From Chthoniobacterales bacterium (GTDB lineage Bacteria > Verrucomicrobiota > Verrucomicrobiia > Chthoniobacterales > DYNR01): a DNA stretch of 64,000 nt. How positions within the stretch are numbered: the stretch's first letter is position 1; each line of letters opens with the position of its first letter. Of this stretch, positions 55,817 to 63,417 are shown piece after piece. The notes under the pieces are model-generated. The model had not been told where the DNA came from, searched no databases, and was given only the letters and a program-made list of their open reading frames with translations. The stretch lies in contig JAOAAX010000001.1 in the NCBI GenBank assembly GCA_026418675.1, positions 89,423 through 153,422 of the forward strand, in the 5' to 3' direction. Both the position numbers and the translations under genes were made by a program.

Positions 55817-57355
55817 ATGAATCTTTTACTTGTTCTGCCAATTTTCCTCCCTCTTGTCTCCGCGGCAATTCTCCTTTTGATTCCCTCTGCGAAATTGCAG
55901 CGTTGGATACATATCGCTGCTTGCCTTGCCCATTTTGCCGCAAGCGCTTTGCTCTTGTGTGAAGTTCTCCGCAAGGGAATTACCGCCTCCCAATTAGGGA
56001 ACTGGCCAGCTCCGTTTGGCATCACGTTTGTTGCCGATACTTTCAGCGCCATGATGGTCCTCATCACTGGTCTTATGGGCTTTCTTGTGGCTATTTACAG
56101 CCTCGATGACGTTTCCTCTGAACACCAAAAACGTGGATTTTACTCGCTCTACCAGGTCCTCCTTATGGGAGTGAGCGGGGCTTTTCTAACAGGAGACCTC
56201 TTTAACCTCTTTGTCTGGTTTGAGGTTATGCTCATGAGTTCTTTTGTCCTGCTGGCTCTCGGATGCTCACGCCACCAGCTCTCCGGCGGAGTCAAATACC
56301 TTGTTCTTAATTTTCTATCTTCAAGTCTTTTTTTAACGGCACTTGGACTTATCTACTCCGTTACGGGAACGCTGAACATGGCCGATGCTGCGAATATCCT
56401 CAAAAGCTCACCTCTTGGAATAAGCTCCATGTCAGCAGCCATGCTGCTCATGGTTTCTTTTGGTATCAAGGCCGGGCTTTTTCCGCTCTTTGCCTGGTTG
56501 CCAGCCTCCTACCACACACCGCCTGTATCCGTTTCCGCGATTTTTGCCGCGCTTCTGACAAAGGTCGGCGTGTATGCACTAGTGCGTGTCTTTACGCTCA
56601 TTTTTACCATACAAGTGGATTTTACTCACGATATCCTGATAGGCATATCCCTAATAACAATGCTTACAGGCGTCCTAGGAGCAGCCGCACAGTATGAAAC
56701 CCGCAAAATTCTTTCTTTCCATATCATCAGCCAAATCGGTTACATGACCCTCGGATTGGGCTTCTTTACCGAAGCCGCACTAGCAGCCACAGTCTTTTAT
56801 ATAATCCACCATATTGTCGTAAAAACGAATCTATTCCTCATCGCCGGAGCCATTTCGAAACTCAAAGGAACGGCGGAGTTGAAGAAAATCGGCGGCCTCT
56901 ATGCTGAATCTCCGTGGCTTGCTTTACTTTTTCTCATTCCGGCAATGTCGCTCGGTGGAATTCCACCGCTCTCTGGCTTCTTCGCAAAATTTGCACTTGT
57001 TAAGGAAGGTGTCTCTCTCCATGCGTGGCTCTCGGTCTTCGTTGCTCTCGCTGTTGGCATCCTCACTCTTTATTCCATGACAAAAATTTGGGCAGAAGCT
57101 TTTTGGAAAGCTTCGCCCAATGAGAATGGCGATTTCGGTCTTGGTGACGCACCAGATCCAACTCCAACGTCCTCCACCACACCAAGCCTTCCTTCTTTGC
57201 CAGCAAGCTTCTGGGCAGCAATTACCGCAATGGCGGCAGTCACCTTAGCAATCAGCTCCTGGCCACAATGGCTTTTCGACCTGTCGGAACGTGCTGCTGC
57301 TGAACTCTCTACCCCATCACATTACATTCAAGCCGTGCTCCACTCAAAACAATGA
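55817..57355 (+). CDS. mrpD: Na+/H+ antiporter subunit MrpD
   Basis: A 512-residue NuoM/N-like subunit with about 14 helices. Landmarks are GDLFNLFVWFEVMLMSSFVLL, PLFAWLPASYHTPPVSVSAIF, KVGVYALVRVF and ILSFHIISQIGYMTLGLG, including the conserved lysines and glutamate of proton channels. It forms the second proton pathway of the Mrp antiporter. A Pro/Thr/Ser-rich loop (PDPTPTSSTTPS) lies before the last helices. Its stop overlaps the mrpE start. Confidence 0.96.
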   Translation: MNLLLVLPIFLPLVSAAILLLIPSAKLQRWIHIAACLAHFAASALLLCEVLRKGITASQLGNWPAPFGITFVADTFSAMMVLITGLMGFLVAIYSLDDVSSEHQKRGFYSLYQVLLMGVSGAFLTGDLFNLFVWFEVMLMSSFVLLALGCSRHQLSGGVKYLVLNFLSSSLFLTALGLIYSVTGTLNMADAANILKSSPLGISSMSAAMLLMVSFGIKAGLFPLFAWLPASYHTPPVSVSAIFAALLTKVGVYALVRVFTLIFTIQVDFTHDILIGISLITMLTGVLGAAAQYETRKILSFHIISQIGYMTLGLGFFTEAALAATVFYIIHHIVVKTNLFLIAGAISKLKGTAELKKIGGLYAESPWLALLFLIPAMSLGGIPPLSGFFAKFALVKEGVSLHAWLSVFVALAVGILTLYSMTKIWAEAFWKASPNENGDFGLGDAPDPTPTSSTTPSLPSLPASFWAAITAMAAVTLAISSWPQWLFDLSERAAAELSTPSHYIQAVLHSKQ

Positions 57356-57687
57356 GAATTCTAAAAAAATTCTTCCTTTTTATCCGTTTTCTGGCGTTTT
57401 ACTCAAAAGAGGTTATTATCTCGAATTTACGGGTTGCCCATGACGTGCTTACTCCTCGGGATTATTCGCAGCCCGCGATTCTTGCTTTAAAATTGGACGC
57501 AACCCACGAGTGGGAAATTTTCCTCGTCGCCAACCTAATCAGCATGACACCGGGAACTTTGAGTATGGACGTATCCACCGACCGCAGAACCCTCTACATC
57601 CACGCCATGTTTGCAGAAAACCCCGAACATCTGAAAAACGAACTCAAAGCAACGCTTGAAAGACGTGTGCTCGAATTGACGCGGTGA
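57352..57687 (+). CDS. mrpE: Na+/H+ antiporter subunit MrpE, N-terminally short
   Basis: A 111-residue protein. From residue 18 it matches the conserved MrpE core: EVIISNLRVAHDVLTPR, EIFLVANLISMTPGTLSMDVS and RRTLYIHAMF. The usual family length is about 160 because two N-terminal helices precede this core; they are absent here. The ATGA overlap with the mrpD stop leaves no room for an upstream extension in this frame. The single remaining hydrophobic segment is weak, so its membrane packing may differ. Whether this is a natural short form or a degenerate subunit cannot be told. Confidence 0.88.
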   Translation: MRILKKFFLFIRFLAFYSKEVIISNLRVAHDVLTPRDYSQPAILALKLDATHEWEIFLVANLISMTPGTLSMDVSTDRRTLYIHAMFAENPEHLKNELKATLERRVLELTR

Positions 57688-57944
57688 ATGCGATTTTTGA
57701 TTTCCTCACTTTTAGTCTCCTCGCGTGGGCCCTAGCCCTCACGGCTTTGCGCCTAATCCTCGGCCCTTCCCTCCCTGATCGGGCTGTCGCCCTCGATTTG
57801 CTTGGAACAGTAGTCCTCGCCTTCATTGCAGCTAACTCCTTGCAGTCAGGTGAAACTCTACTTCTTGATGTGCTGCTTGTCTCCGCGATTATCCTCTTCC
57901 TCGGCACCATCGCCCTCGCTCATTATCTCGAACGTATCCGATGA
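57684..57944 (+). CDS. mrpF: Na+/H+ antiporter subunit MrpF
   Basis: An 86-residue three-helix protein starting at GTG in a GTGA overlap with mrpE. The conserved LRLILGPSLPDRAVALDLLGT and TLLLDVLLVSAIILFLGTIALA mark the MrpF/PhaF family. It is a small membrane subunit needed for Mrp complex assembly, and in relatives MrpF is linked to ion selectivity. Overlaps mrpG by four bases. Confidence 0.95.
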   Translation: MNAIFDFLTFSLLAWALALTALRLILGPSLPDRAVALDLLGTVVLAFIAANSLQSGETLLLDVLLVSAIILFLGTIALAHYLERIR

Positions 57945-58309
57945 ATTCCTCCTTTGAATGGATTGAATTGGTTGGCAGAACAATTGGTCTGCTCGGCGCT
58001 TTTTTTGTCTTCGTTGCAGCGCTTGGCGTATTCCGCTTCCCGGATGTTTATATGCGGACGCATGCCGCCACCAAAGCCGGCACACTTGGCCTTGGCTTGC
58101 TGCTGCTTTCTGTCGCTATCCAATACCCCTCCGTGCCAACTTTCCTAAAAGCCATCGTTATACTGATTTTCCTTTTCCTCACAGCCCCTGTTGCAGCACA
58201 TGCCATCTCGCGCGCTGCTTTCCTGCAAAAGGTGAAACTTTGGGAGCGCACTCACACAAATGAGCTTGAAGGAAAGTATTCCGCAGATGGCAAAACTCTC
58301 GACTCCTAA
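57941..58309 (+). CDS. mrpG: Na+/H+ antiporter subunit MrpG
   Basis: A 122-residue three-helix protein. The MnhG landmarks FRFPDVYMRTHAATKAGTLG and FLTAPVAAHAISRAAF are intact. It completes the mrpABCDEFG set on one transcript. A hydrophilic C-terminal tail of about 20 residues follows the last helix. ribE begins 24 bases later and may share the transcript. Confidence 0.95.
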   Translation: MNSSFEWIELVGRTIGLLGAFFVFVAALGVFRFPDVYMRTHAATKAGTLGLGLLLLSVAIQYPSVPTFLKAIVILIFLFLTAPVAAHAISRAAFLQKVKLWERTHTNELEGKYSADGKTLDS

Positions 58310-58333
58310 GCCCCAAAACCATCTCTTGCCTCT

Positions 58334-58939
58334 ATGTTTACTGGACTAGTTGAAGAAACTTCCCGGCTTGCCTTCTATGAACCGCAGGAATTTGGAGCAC
58401 GTCTTACGCTTGAACCGCCATCCTTTGCTGAAGAACTCCACATTGGGGATAGCCTAGCCCTCAACGGCTGCTGCCTAACGGTAGCCCGTCTCGAGGCAGG
58501 CCATGCTCCCGGTTTCGATCTTCTCCAGGAAACGCTCGTCCGCACAAATCTTGGCCGGCTCCAAATTGGCTCCCCTGTTAATCTCGAACGCCCTTTGCGG
58601 GCCGGTTCTCAACTCGGTGGCCATTTCGTTCAAGGTCACATTGACGCTACAACCTCTGTCCTCGAATCAACTTTCCGTGGTGATGACTTGTATCTTCGGT
58701 TCGGAATTCCACCTGGAGCCGAAAAGTTTTTCATCGAGAAAGGCTCGATCGCGGTCAATGGGGTCAGCTTGACTGTAGCGACCCTTGGGAAAACTGACTT
58801 TGGTGTCTGGATTATTCCGCACACACGTGCAGTCACCAACCTTGGCTTGCTCCAAATCGGGGACATCGTCAACCTCGAATATGACATGCTCGCCAAATAC
58901 ATCCTCCGTTTCCTTGAATTGCAGACACAAAAATCATGA
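58334..58939 (+). CDS. ribE: Riboflavin synthase, alpha subunit
   Basis: A 201-residue protein opening MFTGLVEE, the family start. Two tandem lumazine-binding domains (about 1-95 and 96-190) share the LGGHFVQGHID and SIAVNGVSLTVA patterns. It converts two 6,7-dimethyl-8-ribityllumazine molecules to riboflavin plus the pyrimidinedione precursor. Other riboflavin genes are absent from the window. The stop overlaps the M20 peptidase start by four bases (ATGA). Confidence 0.96.
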   Translation: MFTGLVEETSRLAFYEPQEFGARLTLEPPSFAEELHIGDSLALNGCCLTVARLEAGHAPGFDLLQETLVRTNLGRLQIGSPVNLERPLRAGSQLGGHFVQGHIDATTSVLESTFRGDDLYLRFGIPPGAEKFFIEKGSIAVNGVSLTVATLGKTDFGVWIIPHTRAVTNLGLLQIGDIVNLEYDMLAKYILRFLELQTQKS

Positions 58940-60348
58940 ATCTTCAAAATCTCCCTTCCTCCCTTCTGCAAGAGCTGTTCGAGTTCCTTCGCTTTCCAAG
59001 CGTTTCAGCAAATCCATCGTATGCCGAGCAAACCCGTGCTTGTGCCCGCTGGCTTTGCAATAAGTTCAAATCGCTGGGGCTTGAGTCAAATCTTTGGGAG
59101 ACGACTGGCTATCCTGTCGTCGTTGCACGGAATTCCCCCGACCCTTCTAAGCCTACAGTCCTCATTTACGGCCATTACGACGTTCAGCCCCCGGAACCAT
59201 TGGATGCCTGGCACAATCCACCCTTTGAACCTGTTCTTCGCGACGACCGAGTCTACGCGCGCGGAGCTTCTGACAACAAAGGTCAGCTTTTTGCTCATAT
59301 TGCCGGTTTGGAGCTATTGCTCCGAAATTCAAACGCTCTGCCAACAAATATCCTATTCCTTATCGAGGGAGAAGAGGAGATTGGCAGTTGCTCGCTACCG
59401 GCTTTTCTCAACCAGCACCAACGTCAGCTAGCATGCGATGTCGTAATTGTTTCCGACTCCGGTATGGTGGCTCACGGCTTCCCAACCCTTGCCTATTCAT
59501 TGAGGGGCATCACCGCCCTCGAATGTTTCGTAAAAGGCCCTTCTCACGATTTGCATTCAGGAGTCTATGGCGGCGCTGTCCACAACCCGATAGCTGCCGC
59601 TGCCCGCCTCATCGCTTCCTTGCACCACCCAGATGGGCGCGTTGCAATTCAAGGTTTTTACGATCGCGTCCGACCACTCGAGGCATGGGAGCGCGGAGCA
59701 GTAAAAAATCTTCCAATTGTGGAAGATGACATCCGTATTCAGACCGGTGCACCTAGTTTATTCGGGGAGCCAGGTTTTAACGCAATTGAACGGATTGGCT
59801 CTCGTCCGACGGCCGAAGTAAATGGGATAGGAGGGGGCTACCAGGGACCCGGCACAAAAACCGTTATCCCAAGCGAGGCATTCTTCAAACTGACCTTCCG
59901 TTTGGTTCCCGACCAGGATGCCGACGAAATTCTAACTCTTGCCGAGGAGCACCTGCGGGCACATTGTCCCCCTGGAGTGGTTCTCACAATTCAACGCGGC
60001 CATAGCGGGAACTGGTTTTTCTCCAACCCTAATGCCCCCTATGCAACTGCTGCAAGGGAAGCTCTGCGAGAAGTTTTTGGGCAAGAAGTTGCACTCCTGC
60101 GGGAAGGTGGAAGTATCCCGATCCTCAGCGAAATTCAGAAAATATTTGGAGTCGAATGTCTACTTTTGGCGTTGGCATCTCCCGACTGCAATGCTCATGC
60201 GCCGAACGAAAACTTTCCTCTCGAGAATCTCCAACGCGGTATAACACTCCACCAAACGTTGCTTCGACGAATTGCCTCCGTCTTCCCGACATTGCGCGGG
60301 AGCCAACCCTCTCCCTCAGCAGAGCAACGGGCTCGCTCGACTTGTTAA
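58936..60348 (+). CDS. M20-family dipeptidase
   Basis: A 470-residue zinc peptidase. The metal-binding motifs are GHYDVQPPEPLDAWHNPPF (His80, Asp82), RGASDNKGQ, the catalytic glutamate pair in EGEEEIGS, DSGM and the distal NAHAPNENF histidine. The central lid domain lies around 190-350 (SHDLHSGVYGG). Relatives cleave dipeptides or N-acyl amino acids in the cytoplasm; the substrate is unknown. No signal peptide. Coupled to ribE by an ATGA overlap. It is the last gene before the GC-skew switch at about 60.4 kb. Confidence 0.93.
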   Translation: MNLQNLPSSLLQELFEFLRFPSVSANPSYAEQTRACARWLCNKFKSLGLESNLWETTGYPVVVARNSPDPSKPTVLIYGHYDVQPPEPLDAWHNPPFEPVLRDDRVYARGASDNKGQLFAHIAGLELLLRNSNALPTNILFLIEGEEEIGSCSLPAFLNQHQRQLACDVVIVSDSGMVAHGFPTLAYSLRGITALECFVKGPSHDLHSGVYGGAVHNPIAAAARLIASLHHPDGRVAIQGFYDRVRPLEAWERGAVKNLPIVEDDIRIQTGAPSLFGEPGFNAIERIGSRPTAEVNGIGGGYQGPGTKTVIPSEAFFKLTFRLVPDQDADEILTLAEEHLRAHCPPGVVLTIQRGHSGNWFFSNPNAPYATAAREALREVFGQEVALLREGGSIPILSEIQKIFGVECLLLALASPDCNAHAPNENFPLENLQRGITLHQTLLRRIASVFPTLRGSQPSPSAEQRARSTC

Positions 60349-60382
60349 ATTCGCTTTACCTAGAATAAGGCAAGAAAGTTCA

Positions 60383-60397
60383 GCGAAAACTTTTCGC
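60383..60397. repeat. Perfect 15-base palindrome at the skew switch
   Basis: gcgaaaa and ttttcgc flank a single central c in the 106-base gap between the M20 peptidase stop and the aldo/keto reductase start. It could be a protein-binding site or a transcript end. It coincides with the point where strand composition flips. Confidence 0.4.
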
Positions 60398-60454
60398 ACT
60401 TAGGTGGAAAAGATTCCATCGCCGAGGAGGAGCAAGGTGGTATAGTTTTGTGGA

Positions 60455-61525
60455 ATGAGGTTTTCGCGTCGAAGTTTTCTCAAGAGGCTCGCTGCCGCAG
60501 CAACCCTCCTGCCTTTTGCTGGAGGCGGATTGGCTCGCGCTCAAAACCACGCTTCTTCTGAGAGGACTGGAAAAGAATCCGATCAGACGCAGGAAAATTT
60601 GGTAAAGGAGAAACCGGTTCCACGCCGGCAATTTGGACGGCACGCTGACATGCTGAGTGTGGTGGGAATTGGAGGCTTAACACTAGGCGGTGCCGAGTCG
60701 CGCGAGGAAGCACGCCGAATCGCTCACCGCGCGATCGAAGCGGGCATCAATTTCTTTGAAAATGCATGGGATTACCGTAGCGGCGAAGCTGAGGAATGGA
60801 TGGGATATGCCCTCTCAGGAAATCGCGACAAGGTTTTCCTCATGACGAAAGTTTGCACCCACAGTAAACCCTTCCCCGAAGGTGGAAAAGAGGGAGCAAT
60901 GCGAATGCTGGAAGATTCTCTCCGCAGGCTCCGCACCGACTTCCTCGACCTGTGGATGATTCACCAAATCGAAAATGATTTTGAAGTCGAACGCGCTTAC
61001 TCCCCTGGTGGGGTTCTTGAAGCTTTGGAGCTTGCCAAAAAGCAGGGAAAAGTCCGGTATGTAGGCTTTACAGGACACACAAATCCGCAATCTCATTTGA
61101 AGATGCTCGAAGGAGGCTTCCCATTCGATGCAACTTTGATGCCTGTTTCAGCTCTTGGTGCACTCAGTTCACGGCAATTCGAGCGGTTGCTGATGCCAGA
61201 ACTCGGCCGAAGGAAAGTAGCCGTCCTTGGGATGAAAGGTTTTGGCGGTAGCAAGCGCGCACACTTGCACGGTCTGGTTAATGCCGAAAAAGTTCTCCGC
61301 TACAGCTTAAGTTACCCGGAGGTCTGTTGTCATGTCATTGGAATTGATAAGATGGAGTATCTGGAGAAAGCAATTGCTGCTTCTTACCTCGAACCAATGA
61401 CTCCCACGGAGCGCGAAGCTTTTCAAGTCGCTGTGGCTGCTCAAGGAGGTTCTCGTTTTGCCGCTTATCTCAAGGAAAATTACCGTGATGGCCACTGCGA
61501 AGTAGAAGTTGAACTCAACGCTTAA
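60455..61525 (+). CDS. Tat-exported aldo/keto reductase family protein
   Basis: A 356-residue protein with a twin-arginine signal (RRSFLKRL, residues 5-12, then AAAATLLPFAGGGLA), so folded export to the periplasm is expected. The (beta/alpha)8 reductase core follows from about residue 50. The catalytic tetrad is readable: Asp and Tyr in FENAWDYRSGEAEEWMG, Lys in FLMTKVCT and His in MIHQI. Soluble NADPH is not expected in the periplasm, which makes the cofactor use of such Tat-exported members a puzzle; they are frequent in PVC bacteria. The substrate is unknown. The next gene starts five bases later. Confidence 0.92.
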   Translation: MRFSRRSFLKRLAAAATLLPFAGGGLARAQNHASSERTGKESDQTQENLVKEKPVPRRQFGRHADMLSVVGIGGLTLGGAESREEARRIAHRAIEAGINFFENAWDYRSGEAEEWMGYALSGNRDKVFLMTKVCTHSKPFPEGGKEGAMRMLEDSLRRLRTDFLDLWMIHQIENDFEVERAYSPGGVLEALELAKKQGKVRYVGFTGHTNPQSHLKMLEGGFPFDATLMPVSALGALSSRQFERLLMPELGRRKVAVLGMKGFGGSKRAHLHGLVNAEKVLRYSLSYPEVCCHVIGIDKMEYLEKAIAASYLEPMTPTEREAFQVAVAAQGGSRFAAYLKENYRDGHCEVEVELNA

Positions 61526-61530
61526 TCCTT

Positions 61531-62121
61531 ATGAGTAAAAAAGATAGGCCCATCCGCTTATTTTTAGCGTTTCTTGTCTTTTTTTGCACATTTCCGCCTT
61601 CTTTCGCGGTTGCGGCTGCCAAGAAGCCATCGAATCGGTATGCCAATGAGATGGACAAGACTCTTGAGGAGCGGCTACTCAATCCAGACCCGAATCGGAA
61701 AATCCCTGTTCCGGTTCAGAATCCCAGCCAATTTTCCGCGAAGTTGTTGAAAGAGGATTTCTTGAGCAAGAGAGTTGAAGCGGAAACGATCAGCGTTAGG
61801 AAATTTCAGCGAATTCGGGACCTTGAATTGAAGCAATTGTCTGCCCTTACGCAGAGGGAACAAAATAAAAAAACCTATTGGGATGCAACAAAGGGCACGA
61901 ATTTGCTGCGGGATGCTATTATGGGCTCGACAAGACTGGCTAGGGAAAGGGAGTGGCTCCCAGCGGAAAGAATTACCGATCAGGATAGCATGGGTGCTTA
62001 TCCGACACGCCTGGCATACGTAGAGGGGAAAAGTCAAAAAATACTGGATGCAGAATCCGCTAAACAGCGGAAGGCGATTTCCGTTGAAGAACTGCGCCAA
62101 CTGCTGAACAAGCCGAAATGA
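61531..62121 (+). CDS. Secreted protein of unknown function
   Basis: A 196-residue protein with a signal peptide (LFLAFLVFFCTFPPSFAVAA, cleaved near residue 36). The mature part is charged and helical (Lys/Arg/Glu-rich), with MDKTLEERLLNPDP and KRVEAETISVRKFQRI and no known domain. It lies five bases after the Tat reductase gene and overlaps tyrS by four bases, so it is a real translated gene in an operon. No function can be assigned. Confidence 0.75.
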   Translation: MSKKDRPIRLFLAFLVFFCTFPPSFAVAAAKKPSNRYANEMDKTLEERLLNPDPNRKIPVPVQNPSQFSAKLLKEDFLSKRVEAETISVRKFQRIRDLELKQLSALTQREQNKKTYWDATKGTNLLRDAIMGSTRLAREREWLPAERITDQDSMGAYPTRLAYVEGKSQKILDAESAKQRKAISVEELRQLLNKPK

Positions 62122-63317
62122 GGGAATTTCCAAATCCAGAAGACCAAATGGAGGTGCTCTGCCGGGGATGCGAAAAAATCCTCACCCCAGAGGAGCTTCG
62201 GCAAAAACTGGCTGAGCGACGCCCATTGCGGGTGAAGCTTGGGGTTGATCCAACATCCCCCGACATCCACCTTGGCCATACCGTTGCATTGGCTAAGATG
62301 CGCCAGTTTCAGGACCTCGGCCACACGGGCGTGCTCATCCTGGGCAGTTTTACAGCAATGATCGGTGATCCGACAGGCCGCTCTGTCACCCGACCACAAC
62401 TTACAAAGGAGGAAGTTCTGGCAAATGCAGCAACCTATCAGGAGCAGGCCTTTAAAGTTTTGGATTTTGAACGCACGGAAGTTGTCTTCAATGGCGACTG
62501 GTTTTTCAAAATGAGCTATGAAGAGGTTCTTCGGCTCAACAGTCTCGTAACGATGCAGCAGATGTTACAGCGGGAGGACTTTCGCGAACGAATCGAAAGA
62601 GGCCACCCGATTCGCGCTCATGAAATCCAGTATCCGATCATGCAGGGATGGGATTCGGTCATGGTGCGAGCAGATGTGGAGTTGGGAGGGACAGACCAGC
62701 TCTTTAATGTTCTCGTCGGGAGGGATTTCCAAGCACATCAAGGTCAGCCCTTACAAGTGGCAATGCTGATGCCGATCCTCGTTGGAACCGACGGGACGCA
62801 AAAAATGAGCAAAAGTCTTGGGAATGCGATCGGGGTAACTGAAGAACCGGAACAGATGTTTGGGAAGATCATGAGCATTCCAGATAGTGCTTTGCGCCAG
62901 TATTATGAATTGCTTCTTGGGGAGACGCTCGACCCAAATGCCCACCCGATGGAACAAAAGAAAAACCTTGCCTATCGCATTGTCGCTCGATTTCACTCGC
63001 ACGCTGCCGCTAAAGCCGCACTCGATAATTTCGTCACCCGTTTCAGTAAACGGGACCTCGCCACAGCAGAGCTGCCAAAGTTCACGCCTCCGCCGAATCT
63101 CTCCACAACGGCTCTCTCGCTTACGGCAGCAGCGTATGAGAGTTGTTTCGGGCTGACTCCCTCGCGCAGCGAAATCCGCCGGTTAATTCAAGGAGGGAGC
63201 GTTCAGTGGAATGGAAAAAAACTTACCAATCCGAACGCCACTATAAGTATCACCGACGGGGGTGTTTTAAAACTGGATAAAATTCGCGCAGTTCGCATTA
63301 TCCCACAGAAAAGTTAA
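62118..63317 (+). CDS. tyrS: Tyrosyl-tRNA synthetase
   Basis: A 399-residue class I synthetase. The HIGH motif is HLGH (51-54) after GVDPTSPDI, and the KMSKS motif is exact near residue 230 (QKMSKSLGNAIG). The C terminus carries an S4 RNA-binding domain (RRLIQGGSVQWNGKKLTNPNATI). The length and the motifs place it in the TyrZ-like (second) bacterial TyrRS group. It charges tRNA-Tyr in the cytoplasm. ATGA overlap with the upstream secreted protein; it converges on ileS across 100 bases. Confidence 0.96.
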   Translation: MREFPNPEDQMEVLCRGCEKILTPEELRQKLAERRPLRVKLGVDPTSPDIHLGHTVALAKMRQFQDLGHTGVLILGSFTAMIGDPTGRSVTRPQLTKEEVLANAATYQEQAFKVLDFERTEVVFNGDWFFKMSYEEVLRLNSLVTMQQMLQREDFRERIERGHPIRAHEIQYPIMQGWDSVMVRADVELGGTDQLFNVLVGRDFQAHQGQPLQVAMLMPILVGTDGTQKMSKSLGNAIGVTEEPEQMFGKIMSIPDSALRQYYELLLGETLDPNAHPMEQKKNLAYRIVARFHSHAAAKAALDNFVTRFSKRDLATAELPKFTPPPNLSTTALSLTAAAYESCFGLTPSRSEIRRLIQGGSVQWNGKKLTNPNATISITDGGVLKLDKIRAVRIIPQKS

Positions 63318-63417
63318 AGTAAGGCCGGCACTGCTTCAGGCAAATTTCTTTTTCCGCCCATAAAGTTCGCCCTTGAATGCTTAAGTGGAAGAAGAAAACG
63401 AAGAGTGGAGAAGCTGC

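Noticed and set aside
60349..60454. Replication origin in the gap at the skew switch
   Set aside because: No DnaA-box consensus or A/T-rich unwinding element is visible in the gap itself. The skew change is reported, but an oriC feature is not called.
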